Part shown: positions 36,059 through 44,309 of the stretch, in pieces | Layout: each line of letters opens with the position of its first letter | Numbering within the stretch: position 1 is the stretch's first letter | Assembly (NCBI GenBank): GCA_016868895.1 | Contig: VGFK01000005.1 | Coordinates: 31,876-95,875, forward strand | Length of the DNA stretch: 64,000 bases | Direction: 5' to 3' | Source: Bacteroidota bacterium | GTDB taxonomy: Bacteria > Bacteroidota > Bacteroidia > Chitinophagales > Chitinophagaceae | Notes under the pieces: model-generated | Told to the model about the DNA's origin: nothing | What the model saw: the letters and a program-made list of their open reading frames with translations, nothing else | The model's database searches: none | Made by a program: the position numbers and the translations under genes

Positions 36059-37377
36059 TAGGCTGAAGTGTTAGAGCGATTGCTGAAAAAAATTTTATAC
36101 AGAATAAACGCAACTGCAAGCATTCCCAGATAGATTCCGCCCAGCAGGTGATTTTCATAGAGCATGGCCAGTAATGCCACGATGCCAATGATCAATGCCA
36201 CGATGGGGGTAAAGGGATAAAGAGGTACCCGAAAAGGCCGGGGCAATTCAGGTTCTTTTTTTCTCAAAACCAGCAAAGTGATCATGGATAAGATGTAAAG
36301 GGTAATTGCACCGAATACCGAGATGGTGATGATTTCCGCAGTTTTTCCAGTCAGCAATGCCAGGATGCCAATCAGCATATTGAAGAGCAGCGCGGTTGCA
36401 GGGGTTTTGAATCTCGGGTGAATGGTTCCCAGAAAAGGAGGAGCAAATCGCAGTCGTCCCAATTCAAAACTTGCTCTTCCCGCAGCCAAGGTGAGTCCGT
36501 GAAACGAGGCCACCAGTCCGAACAATCCAATGGCAATTAAAATATGGTAGAGTCCGTGATTGTCGCCCACCACCCGCGCCAGCGCCAAGGGAAGGGGTGA
36601 GTCGGACGTGGTTCCATCTGCTGTGTAGACGATCGCTTCCCATCCGGCAACACCGACGGATGCGGTAAACGTGAGTATGCACAACGCAACCAGGGTCAGA
36701 ATGGCCGAGCCGAATCCTTTGATGATGGTTTTTTGTGGGTTCACTGTTTCTTCTGCAACGTTGGCAACGCCTTCGATGCCGAGAAAAAACCAAATGGCAA
36801 ATGGAATAGAAGCGAACACGCCTTCCATTCCGTTGGGGAAAGCGTTGTGCTGAATATGGGTCCATTTGAATTCCGGAAGGGTGATGCCCGCGAAGAGCAG
36901 CAGTTCCATTACGGCCAGGAAGGTGATGATGAGTTCAAACAATGCTGCAGCGCGGACTCCGTAGATGTTAAGTGCGGTGAATACGAGGTAGGCGATGATG
37001 GCAATGGTGAGAATGGGAAGTTCCGGAGCGAAAAGATTGAAATAGGCGCCAATGGCAAATGCGATGGCGGGGGGAGCGAGGATGAATTCGATGGCCTGCG
37101 TCATTCCGGCTATGAATCCCCAATCGTTGCCGAGTGCTCTTCGGGCATAATCAAATCCTCCTCCTGCCTTCGGAATGGCGCAGGCCAGCTCTGTGTAGCC
37201 GAAGGTGAAGGCGGTATACAAAACAACAATGACAGCAGTTGCAATGGCCAGTCCACCTGTTCCCCCTTTTTCCAGTCCCAGGTTCCACCCAAAATACATA
37301 CCCGAGATCACGTAGCCTACGCCCAAGCCCCAGAGAAGGAGCGGGGTGAGGGTTCGTTTGAGGTGTTGTTGTTCCAC
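36058..37377 (-). CDS. APC superfamily permease, ethanolamine-permease type
   Basis: A 439-residue amino acid-polyamine-organocation transporter with about 12 helices. The first helix VGYVISGMYFGWNLGLEKGG matches the ethanolamine permease (Eat) subgroup, and later segments AIPKAGGGFDYARRALG and FLGIEGVANVAEETVNP are as in that group. It starts the four-gene minus-strand operon. Uptake of ethanolamine or a related small amine is predicted; other amino acids remain possible. Confidence 0.87.
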   Translation of the reverse strand: MEQQHLKRTLTPLLLWGLGVGYVISGMYFGWNLGLEKGGTGGLAIATAVIVVLYTAFTFGYTELACAIPKAGGGFDYARRALGNDWGFIAGMTQAIEFILAPPAIAFAIGAYFNLFAPELPILTIAIIAYLVFTALNIYGVRAAALFELIITFLAVMELLLFAGITLPEFKWTHIQHNAFPNGMEGVFASIPFAIWFFLGIEGVANVAEETVNPQKTIIKGFGSAILTLVALCILTFTASVGVAGWEAIVYTADGTTSDSPLPLALARVVGDNHGLYHILIAIGLFGLVASFHGLTLAAGRASFELGRLRFAPPFLGTIHPRFKTPATALLFNMLIGILALLTGKTAEIITISVFGAITLYILSMITLLVLRKKEPELPRPFRVPLYPFTPIVALIIGIVALLAMLYENHLLGGIYLGMLAVAFILYKIFFSNRSNTSA

Positions 37378-37384
37378 TGTGTGA

Positions 37385-37415
37385 TTGTTCTTTCGAAAAT
37401 AGCAAAATATGTTTG
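37385..37415 (+). promoter_or_regulatory. -33/-7 promoter for the flavin oxidase gene
   Basis: TTG at 37385-37387, then 20 bases, then TATGTTTG (37408-37415), an exact fit to TTG-N17-23-TAnnTTTG. The ATG follows at 37443. The element lies in the short region divergent from the permease operon. Confidence 0.72.
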
Positions 37416-37442
37416 CATGCCGATTCGTAATTTCAAGAGAGA

Positions 37443-38600
37443 ATGCCAGTGGTGTATGATCATATTGTTATTGGAGTAGGATCCATGGGGTCGTCTGCCT
37501 GTTATCATCTTTCTAAGCGCGGAGCATCGGTGTTGGGAATTGAGCAGTTTGGAATTTTTCACGATCAGGGTGCACATGGCGGTGAAACCCGCATCATTCG
37601 GAAAGCATACTTCGAGCATCCCGACTACATCCCGTTGTTGGAGCGGGCCTATGAAAATTGGCGGGAGATTGAATTGGTCTCAGGGGAAAAGATCTACCAC
37701 GAAACGGGCATATTGTATGCGGGTCCTAGAGGACATGCATTGTTGGAGCAGATCAGGCAATCGGCGCACCTGTATAGTATTCCTTTGCATGGATCCTTCA
37801 AAGGAGATTCATTTGCCTATGCTGAAAACGTTGACCTCCCCAGGGATTATGAATGGATGCTTGAACCGGCTGCTGGGTTCTTGCTCACTGCCAAAGCCAT
37901 ACGATCCTATGTTGCGGCTGCTCAGAAAAATGGGGCAACCGTTCACACCCACGAAAAGGTGCTGCGGTGGGAAACGTTGAAAGATGGGGTGCATGTATAT
38001 ACCGATAAAGACGAGTACATCGGAAAACAATTGATTGTTAGCGCCGGTCCCTGGTCGGGTAAGCTCTTGAATATTTCAGCGCATCAGTTGAAGATCACGC
38101 GACAAGTATTGTTGTGGACACAACCTGCTGATCCCAACCTGTTTTCAGAAAAGCGATTTCCGTGTTGGTTAATTGTGGATCGCAACAAGCCGGGAGGTTA
38201 TTATGGATTTCCGGTTCACGATCAGGCATTGCCAGAAACACATGGAGGGTTCAAGTTGGCCTATCATTATCCGGGTGAGCCAACGGATCCTGAACACGTG
38301 GATCGATCAATTCGTCCCTCCGATACTGATCACCTGATTGATTTTCAAACGCGGTTTCTGCCAAAAACAAAAGGGCAGATCTTGGCGACCAAGACCTGCC
38401 TGTACAGCAATTCACAGGACGAACATTTTGTGATCGATCGTCTAAAGGATATTCAGGATCGTGTTACCGTCGCTTGGGGCTTCAGCGGACACGGATTTAA
38501 ATTTGTTTCAGTGGTGGGAGAAATCCTGGCCGACCTTTCCATGTTTGGGAAAACCAATCTCCCCATTGGATTTCTGTCTGCCAGTCGACTCACTTCTTAG
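37443..38600 (+). CDS. Sarcosine oxidase / N-methyltryptophan oxidase family flavoprotein
   Basis: A 385-residue FAD-dependent amine oxidase of the monomeric sarcosine oxidase family. The dinucleotide-binding loop is IVIGVGSMGSSACYHL at the N-terminus (the usual GAG is GVG), and the conserved AHGGETRIIRKAY follows. The Cys that covalently holds FAD in MSOX and MTOX is present in KTCLYSNSQDEHFVID (about residue 319), and the C-terminal GHGFKF lysine that activates oxygen is there as well. Substrates of the family are sarcosine, N-methyl amino acids, glycine or pipecolate. Next to the amine operon it could oxidise glycine or an N-methylated amine released from it; this is inference. Confidence 0.9.
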   Translation: MPVVYDHIVIGVGSMGSSACYHLSKRGASVLGIEQFGIFHDQGAHGGETRIIRKAYFEHPDYIPLLERAYENWREIELVSGEKIYHETGILYAGPRGHALLEQIRQSAHLYSIPLHGSFKGDSFAYAENVDLPRDYEWMLEPAAGFLLTAKAIRSYVAAAQKNGATVHTHEKVLRWETLKDGVHVYTDKDEYIGKQLIVSAGPWSGKLLNISAHQLKITRQVLLWTQPADPNLFSEKRFPCWLIVDRNKPGGYYGFPVHDQALPETHGGFKLAYHYPGEPTDPEHVDRSIRPSDTDHLIDFQTRFLPKTKGQILATKTCLYSNSQDEHFVIDRLKDIQDRVTVAWGFSGHGFKFVSVVGEILADLSMFGKTNLPIGFLSASRLTS

Positions 38601-38619
38601 TCGCATATAATTAAAGCTG

Positions 38620-39117
38620 TCATCGGTCGGTCTCAGCAGATTTAAAGAACGATTCCACTTCATCCATCTCGCCTTCTTCCACGCGCACGGTCAGGAATTT
38701 TTTGGCTCCTTCCATTTTGACAATCCAGATGTCGCGGTTCTCGGCCTTGATGTTGATGGCCCGAATGATTCTGTAATTGTCATAGACGGTACTCACTTCG
38801 TCTTTGATCTTTTCAGGCAGATGGCGTTCGTAACCATAGCTGATGTCGTATTTCATCACACCATTTTTTCTGAACAGTGCGTTGTGATCCATATCATACA
38901 AAAGAAATTTCGCAAGATAATCCCTGTCGTAACGGTACCATCTCAGGTTTTCGGCATCAGGAAATGCCCTGCGAAAAGCACTGGTCACATTGGCATTGAC
39001 CGCGCTGGGTGCAGTCAGTCGAATTTCCGGTAGCGTAATAATGGTATCGGCCTGCTGGCTATAGCCTGCTGCAGAAAAAATCAAGGTGATTGTGCTGGCG
39101 AAAACAAATTTTTTCAT
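38620..39117 (-). CDS. Small exported PepSY-like protein
   Basis: A 165-residue secreted protein (signal peptide MKKFVFASTITLIFSAAGYSQ). The rest resembles PepSY-like/BLIP-fold domains common in Bacteroidota: AFRRAFPDAENLRWYRYDRDYLA followed by a region around DISYGYERHLPEKIKDEV and a WIVKMEGAKKFLTVRVEEG strand. Such proteins are thought to be periplasmic binding or inhibitor modules. The ATG at 39117 starts the signal peptide; an upstream in-frame ATG at 39213 would run into the preceding gene. It follows the MG2/plug gene, separated by 88 bases with an inverted repeat. Confidence 0.75.
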   Translation of the reverse strand: MKKFVFASTITLIFSAAGYSQQADTIITLPEIRLTAPSAVNANVTSAFRRAFPDAENLRWYRYDRDYLAKFLLYDMDHNALFRKNGVMKYDISYGYERHLPEKIKDEVSTVYDNYRIIRAINIKAENRDIWIVKMEGAKKFLTVRVEEGEMDEVESFFKSAETDR

Positions 39118-39120
39118 GGT

Positions 39121-39156
39121 GCAAATTTTGTGTGATGATGAAGAACACAAATTTGC
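39121..39156. promoter_or_regulatory. Inverted repeat before the PepSY-like gene
   Basis: GCAAATTTTGTG (39121-39132) and CACAAATTTGC (39146-39156) form an 11-bp stem with one bulge and a 13-base loop, directly 5' of the ATG at 39117 on the minus strand. There is no T run on the minus side, so an operator or mRNA leader hairpin is more likely than a terminator. It could block or modulate translation of the PepSY-like gene. Confidence 0.4.
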
Positions 39157-39205
39157 AACCAGTAAGGTCAGAATGAGGTGATGGCAATCAATCGCAGCGA
39201 TGAAG

Positions 39206-41614
39206 TTACTCAAGGAGTTTGACGACCCGCGTCATCATTCCATCCGTATTGATTCCTTCCAGCACCACCAGTAATTTTTTACTGACATCGTTATTGAAAA
39301 ATTGTATCCGATGCCGAGGATTTCTTTTGTTGGTTATCACATAGGGCTCCCAAACCAGCGTGGTGCGAATATCCGTTTCGGGCTTCACTGAGGGGTCGTC
39401 GTATTGGGGACTATAAAATTCTTTGAATCGGGTATAGCCCGCCAGCAAAGCAGTCAGCATGCCTTTGCTGTTTTTCCCATCGTCGGCTCTTCTGTCTGAT
39501 CCTTTTTGGGTATAGATGGCAATCGCGCCTCCGCTTCCTCCTCCAATGGGGCCAAAGAACGGTGGACGAAATACTTTGATCATTGCAATGTCGCGGATGT
39601 TCAATGATTGGATGAATTCAGTGCCCACCAGCATTTGATCGAGGTAAACATCGGGAGAAGCGCCTCTCCAGATCAACTGCGTAGCCACTCCTGCGCGATT
39701 GATCATGAGTCCCGGTACCCGCGCTTGCAAATACGTAAAAATGTCGATGGCTCCGGAAGCAAGGGGGTCGTTCATGAAATCAAAGACCAGCGCATCGCCA
39801 CCGGCAAAGAGTCCGCTGGAATACCGCTGATCCAGCCCATCTTCCTTGGGTCTGGCTCGGGTTTTGATGATGACTTCTTGCAAGGTCTTGTATTGCGAGC
39901 GGCTCTTCCAGTCTTCCTGTAGCGAAAGAAAATAGGCGAGCCGTGCCTTTGCGACACTATCGTTCCAGGTGGGGTCACCGCTTCCGTATTCGTAGGCGAT
40001 CAATTTAGAAGAAGGCTTCAGCAGTCCGTTCTCAAATTGAATCTGAGTGATGTCGTTGAGTTTGGGATTTTGATTGAAGCTGTAGTAGAGTCGAGCTGTA
40101 TCATAAAAAATCTGTTCCCGACTTTCGAACAATCCCTCTTTATTGACTTGCTGGAATAAAAAACTTTTACTGCTGTCTTTGTTTTGCAGGATGATGTTGA
40201 GCATGAGATCGGTTGCGCTCACCGATTTTAATCCATATACCTTTCCTCTGATGCGCATGGTTTCGCCTTCGGGCAGGTAGGTGAGTTCAGGGAAATTCCC
40301 GACTCGTATTTTCTCCCAATCGTATTTTCTCCATCCATGAGTCAGCATCACCAGATCCAGGTGGGCAGAAACCGTGTCGGAGTCGCTGGACAAATAGTAT
40401 GCCGGATTGAAAATTTTTCCTTTGATTTCATTGCTGAGCAATAGATCAGAGTAGATGCTTCCCAGTTTGGATTCGTCGACCACGCTAGCATCGGTGATGG
40501 AAATCGACATGTTGGTAACGGTAGTATCTGAGACCAGTACATCCAAAACGTTTTTTCCACGTTTTGTCAAAGAAGTCAACTGCGGAATGAGTTTTGCGCC
40601 AAATTCATGGTAGCGATTGTTGATGAAGGTGATGCGTTCGGCGATCGGTTTCCAGTCTTCTGTGAACAGTGTGAATTTGAGAACACCGGTATTCAACTCT
40701 TCGATGGGAATTTTTGCAAAAAGCGATGTACGATCAACCGCATGAATATCCACCTTGAAAAGGACCTGTTGATCCATGTGGACCAACAGTTTCATGTACT
40801 TCATGGTAGGGGGTACTTCAGAAGTGCGATCTACTTTAACCGATGCAAACTCGCCTGTTTGTCGGACCGACAGCACCACCCCCTGATTTTTTGCGGTGGG
40901 TAATGGAACTGTTCCACTGTTGCCAAATGCATCGCTCCACTTGATGGAGTAGGATTCGCCTGCAAGCGGAATCAGGATGAAACTGCCCATGCCGTTGTGC
41001 CGAATCCTGAGGGTATCCAGTAGTTTATTTTTGTTGTTGACCAGTAGCGCTTTGATGTTGATGGGTCTGCCACTTTGGTCGTTTGCCTTGAATCCAACCA
41101 GGGAGGTCAATCCGTTGACCAGGTCGCCGCCTTCTGGGAATACGGAAACTGTGGTTTTTATAGGGACAAAACTCTTGCTGCCTTTGCCATCATTGTTGTT
41201 CACGGTAATGTCTCGCTGGTACTGAAAAGCAGGATCATCGTTCAATGACCATTTCGTGTAGACCTTGATTCGAATGAAATTGCCTTTGTAATCGGCCGGT
41301 AAATCAAATGCTCCTTTTGCAGTTCCTTGAAAAAGGGGAGCAACCGATTGACGAATGAAGGCTCCACTGGTATCGTACCATTCTACGTAAAGATTTTTAC
41401 TGAGTCGCGTGATTCCCTGATTATCCAGAATATATACTTTATACCAGATGGTTTCTTCTTTGTTGTAGACCGATTTATCGAAATGAACATGGATCCTTTC
41501 TTTTGGAAAATATCCCGAAAAGATGGAGAACATGGAGTCCAGTTCTTGCGAACGACTGGAAGCGGCGAGCAGTGAACAAATGAGGACAAGCAAGAGATTC
41601 CGGAGTGTCTTCAT
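39206..41614 (-). CDS. Exported MG2-like protein with C-terminal TonB-plug domain
   Basis: An 802-residue secreted protein (leader MKTLRNLLLVLICSLLAASS). The N-terminal part, about residues 35-140, resembles the MG2 beta-sandwich of alpha-2-macroglobulins (HVHFDKSVYNKEETIWYKVY, WSLNDDPAFQYQRDI); further beta-rich domains follow to about residue 560. The C-terminal third contains a plug-like unit (IFTYLQARVPGLMI, VYLDQMLVGTEF, IAMIKVFRPPFFGPIGGGSGGAIAIYT), again without a following barrel. Proteins of this build are common in Chitinophagaceae and may assist outer-membrane receptors or cell-surface maintenance; the role is not established. A degraded paralogue of its first 150 residues lies at 45474-45944. 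Confidence 0.8.
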   Translation of the reverse strand: MKTLRNLLLVLICSLLAASSRSQELDSMFSIFSGYFPKERIHVHFDKSVYNKEETIWYKVYILDNQGITRLSKNLYVEWYDTSGAFIRQSVAPLFQGTAKGAFDLPADYKGNFIRIKVYTKWSLNDDPAFQYQRDITVNNNDGKGSKSFVPIKTTVSVFPEGGDLVNGLTSLVGFKANDQSGRPINIKALLVNNKNKLLDTLRIRHNGMGSFILIPLAGESYSIKWSDAFGNSGTVPLPTAKNQGVVLSVRQTGEFASVKVDRTSEVPPTMKYMKLLVHMDQQVLFKVDIHAVDRTSLFAKIPIEELNTGVLKFTLFTEDWKPIAERITFINNRYHEFGAKLIPQLTSLTKRGKNVLDVLVSDTTVTNMSISITDASVVDESKLGSIYSDLLLSNEIKGKIFNPAYYLSSDSDTVSAHLDLVMLTHGWRKYDWEKIRVGNFPELTYLPEGETMRIRGKVYGLKSVSATDLMLNIILQNKDSSKSFLFQQVNKEGLFESREQIFYDTARLYYSFNQNPKLNDITQIQFENGLLKPSSKLIAYEYGSGDPTWNDSVAKARLAYFLSLQEDWKSRSQYKTLQEVIIKTRARPKEDGLDQRYSSGLFAGGDALVFDFMNDPLASGAIDIFTYLQARVPGLMINRAGVATQLIWRGASPDVYLDQMLVGTEFIQSLNIRDIAMIKVFRPPFFGPIGGGSGGAIAIYTQKGSDRRADDGKNSKGMLTALLAGYTRFKEFYSPQYDDPSVKPETDIRTTLVWEPYVITNKRNPRHRIQFFNNDVSKKLLVVLEGINTDGMMTRVVKLLE

Positions 41615-41650
41615 GGACGGCGATCAAATTTTATCCAATATACTACAGAG

Positions 41651-42685
41651 TTGCCATTGAAGATCAAAAGGTTTAGTTTTGAAACCGTGTCTTTTCCGTT
41701 TTTTTCATATGCCGGATCTGTTTTGCGCTTTTTGATGCGTGCAGCCCCATACACCCGAGTGGAGTCAGGAGGAAAACAATTTTTACTGAACTATGCACGT
41801 GAACACAATGGCAGCTTCAGCGATAAATTGATCAAGGAAGCCTCCAAGCGTATTGCTATCCAGCAGCTCTTCATCAATGATACTATTGCACTGCTGTATG
41901 GACGCACAACCAACGAGCCCGAACAGCACCTTAATCGGTTGTATTTTGTACTGTCCAGCGTATACGATGACTTAATGGATGAACTCGGAGTGGATTTGAA
42001 TGATTTACACGCCATGGTATATCATCCTGAATCGTTTCGGTCCAACCGCTTTTACGAACAAGCCTTGGTGGATACGCATCAACAGTTATTGGAAGCGGTT
42101 CGTTTCCAGGACGAGTATAAACAAGTGGTAAATGCCATTCATCGGGCCCAAATGGATTCGCTGAAGCAAAAAAATGGGGGATTGGGGTTCGATGCCTTGG
42201 TTGACATTGCCCGTCGAAAGGGAGGCGGCAGCTTATTGATGTGCCGACATTACATTGATCTTCCTAAAGGAGAAGTGTTGGATGCCTGTTGGTTTGAACT
42301 CGGAGGCGTGATTCAGTTATCCAATGATATGTTCGATGTATACAAGGATCATCAGGAAGGGATTGATACGTTTGTTTCTCGTGCCGATAGTTGTGCTGCA
42401 GTTCGGAAGGCATTTGAAGATCAAGTGAAGCGATTGATACAGGCGTTTGCATTGCTGGATGCTGATGAGTCAAAAAAGAGAGCCTGTTTCGTGGTGTTGT
42501 CGCTCATACCAGCATTGGGATATGTGGCGTTGCGTCAGGTGGAATCGGTATGTGACCGTGATGGTCGACTTCCCGATTTGAAGAAGGTTGAACGCAAACG
42601 GTTGATCACGGACATGGAAAAATGGGGCAACATCCGCTACTGGCTGGAATCCAGTTATCTGTTGAGTGCTCAATTCAATCGGTGA
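41651..42685 (+). CDS. Putative class I isoprenoid synthase-fold protein
   Basis: A 344-residue all-helical protein with no signal peptide. Two aspartate-rich motifs sit where trans-isoprenyl synthases carry them: VYDDLMDELG (DDxxD, about residues 104-113) and QLSNDMFDVYKDHQEG (NDxxDxxxD, about 223-238). They are about 120 residues apart, as in class I prenyl or terpene synthases. No close match to squalene, phytoene or polyprenyl synthases is recognised, and the usual FLxxRNxP segment is not evident. The start is uncertain: TTG at 41651 is used, but ATG at 41735 (MRAAPYTRVES) is an alternative. The gene is isolated from known isoprenoid genes and diverges from the MG2/plug gene. Confidence 0.6.
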   Translation: MPLKIKRFSFETVSFPFFSYAGSVLRFLMRAAPYTRVESGGKQFLLNYAREHNGSFSDKLIKEASKRIAIQQLFINDTIALLYGRTTNEPEQHLNRLYFVLSSVYDDLMDELGVDLNDLHAMVYHPESFRSNRFYEQALVDTHQQLLEAVRFQDEYKQVVNAIHRAQMDSLKQKNGGLGFDALVDIARRKGGGSLLMCRHYIDLPKGEVLDACWFELGGVIQLSNDMFDVYKDHQEGIDTFVSRADSCAAVRKAFEDQVKRLIQAFALLDADESKKRACFVVLSLIPALGYVALRQVESVCDRDGRLPDLKKVERKRLITDMEKWGNIRYWLESSYLLSAQFNR

Positions 42686-44188
42686 TCAGGCTTTGTTTTT
42701 GCACCGCAGCAGACCCGCTTTTGCTTTTTGGTCCAGTGCGTTTTTGAATTCAGCATTTTTCATATTCAGGCATTTTCTGAATTGAATGGTCGCGTTTTTG
42801 TAGTCCTTTCGTTCTTCGTAAATGAGTCCAGCTTGCAGCGCTGCGCGTGCGGCAAAATATTCTTTGAGTTCAGCTCCCAGTGCGATAGTAGAAGAGTAGT
42901 AGCGAAGCGCTTCGTTTTTTTGTTCCATGAGATCATGGATTCTCCCCATTCGGTAGGCGTATTCTGTTTTTTCCTTTTGGAGGGCAAAATCCTGTTCTCT
43001 TTTTGTGCGCATCAGTTGCAGGGCTTGGTCCTGAAGTCCAGCATCACTGAGCAGTCGGGCTCTGAGTAAAAAAGCATTTGGCCATGAGTTCGTTAAAGCG
43101 GCTTGATGCGCAGCTTTGTCGGCATCTGTCACTTCCGATCCCTTTTCGATGAGCTTTTTTCGGTAAGCCACAGCTTGTTTGCTGTTTTGTTGCAGGAGTG
43201 CAATCCAACTCAGCTTTTCATAGGTGTCTTTCACATAGAAGTTACCTTTGAATGCAGACAAGAATTGCATGAATTCATTTTTTGATTCTTCCAGTCGCAG
43301 CAGTTGCATGAGAATATACCCGCGTTCAAAATGCCAAAAGGGGATATCGTAATAGTCGTTTGACCTCTCAATCTGTTGTGAGAGTTCAAGCGCACGGGCA
43401 GAGCGCTGGTTGTTGAGGTGGATATTCATGGCCATAAAGGCCTGAAGGTGGTTGCGCTTGAAATCATAGAGTGGATCGTTCAAGAAATCAAATGTCTTGT
43501 TGACATTGCCTTCAAAGACCCAGACCAGGAAAGGATAGATCAACAATGCTTCATTTCTGCACATGGCAGAGTGTGGATTGTTGCTGCGGATGGATGAAAG
43601 GACCAAATCACTGCCTTCTTTGATATCGCCGGTCATACCGAGAAGGTTAAGAATCCACTGGTAGTTGGTCGGTACGGTTCCCAGCAGGCAGGTGAGGCTG
43701 CCGTAATAGAAATCATTTGCGACAAACTGTGGGAAGAGTTTTTTATTTTCTTTGAAGAGGGAATAGGATTTTCGAAATGCAAGTGCAGCTTCCCAGTTCT
43801 TGTCGAATCGGATTCCCGCAATTGCTTTATGGAGGTGCAACACGCCCAAGGCGTATCGATGATAGGGTGATGCAGAAGGAGTCTTTTCCAGGTTATCAAT
43901 GCGGCTATCCGATCTTTTGATGAATTGCTGGTATTGGCTGGGATCTTCCGAGAAAAAGAGAGGATAAAGGTCGGCATGACTCTCCAGGAATTGCCAGGCG
44001 GCATTTTGAGGAGATTTTTTTTGTTCAGCAATCAACCATCGTTTTGCTTCAGGGATCCGCAGGGAGGTAATGGATTGATAGATGGACTGCGCTTGCTCGT
44101 TCCAGGTAAAAGAAAACTGGCTGTAACCGGGTGAAGAGCATCCAATAAAGAGGAGAACGATCGTAACGTTGCGTAAGAAACCGCTCAT
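42686..44188 (-). CDS. Exported TPR-type protein, TTC39/Iml2-like
   Basis: A 500-residue protein with a leader ending in a lipobox-like or signal segment (LLFIGCSSPGYSQ), followed by helical repeats. Segments such as NWEAALAFRKSYSLFKE, FYYGSLTCLLGTVP, YPFLVWVFEGN and AARAALQAGLIYEERKDYKNATIQFRKCL resemble TPR repeats, and the middle part resembles the eukaryotic Iml2/TTC39 family (DUF3808). If the Cys in FIGCSS is lipidated, it is a lipoprotein. Function is unknown; such proteins usually scaffold complexes. It ends directly against the stop of the isoprenoid-synthase-like gene on the other strand. Confidence 0.72.
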   Translation of the reverse strand: MSGFLRNVTIVLLFIGCSSPGYSQFSFTWNEQAQSIYQSITSLRIPEAKRWLIAEQKKSPQNAAWQFLESHADLYPLFFSEDPSQYQQFIKRSDSRIDNLEKTPSASPYHRYALGVLHLHKAIAGIRFDKNWEAALAFRKSYSLFKENKKLFPQFVANDFYYGSLTCLLGTVPTNYQWILNLLGMTGDIKEGSDLVLSSIRSNNPHSAMCRNEALLIYPFLVWVFEGNVNKTFDFLNDPLYDFKRNHLQAFMAMNIHLNNQRSARALELSQQIERSNDYYDIPFWHFERGYILMQLLRLEESKNEFMQFLSAFKGNFYVKDTYEKLSWIALLQQNSKQAVAYRKKLIEKGSEVTDADKAAHQAALTNSWPNAFLLRARLLSDAGLQDQALQLMRTKREQDFALQKEKTEYAYRMGRIHDLMEQKNEALRYYSSTIALGAELKEYFAARAALQAGLIYEERKDYKNATIQFRKCLNMKNAEFKNALDQKAKAGLLRCKNKA

Positions 44189-44309
44189 GGTCGACTGATC
44201 TTGAAGCTTTTGGTTTTAGTCTATCAAATAGAGTGCAAAGTACAAAATCGGTGGTGGATCAGCCAATGAGATATTCTCTGTATTTTTAGTTGTGGATAAC
44301 CTCTTTACT

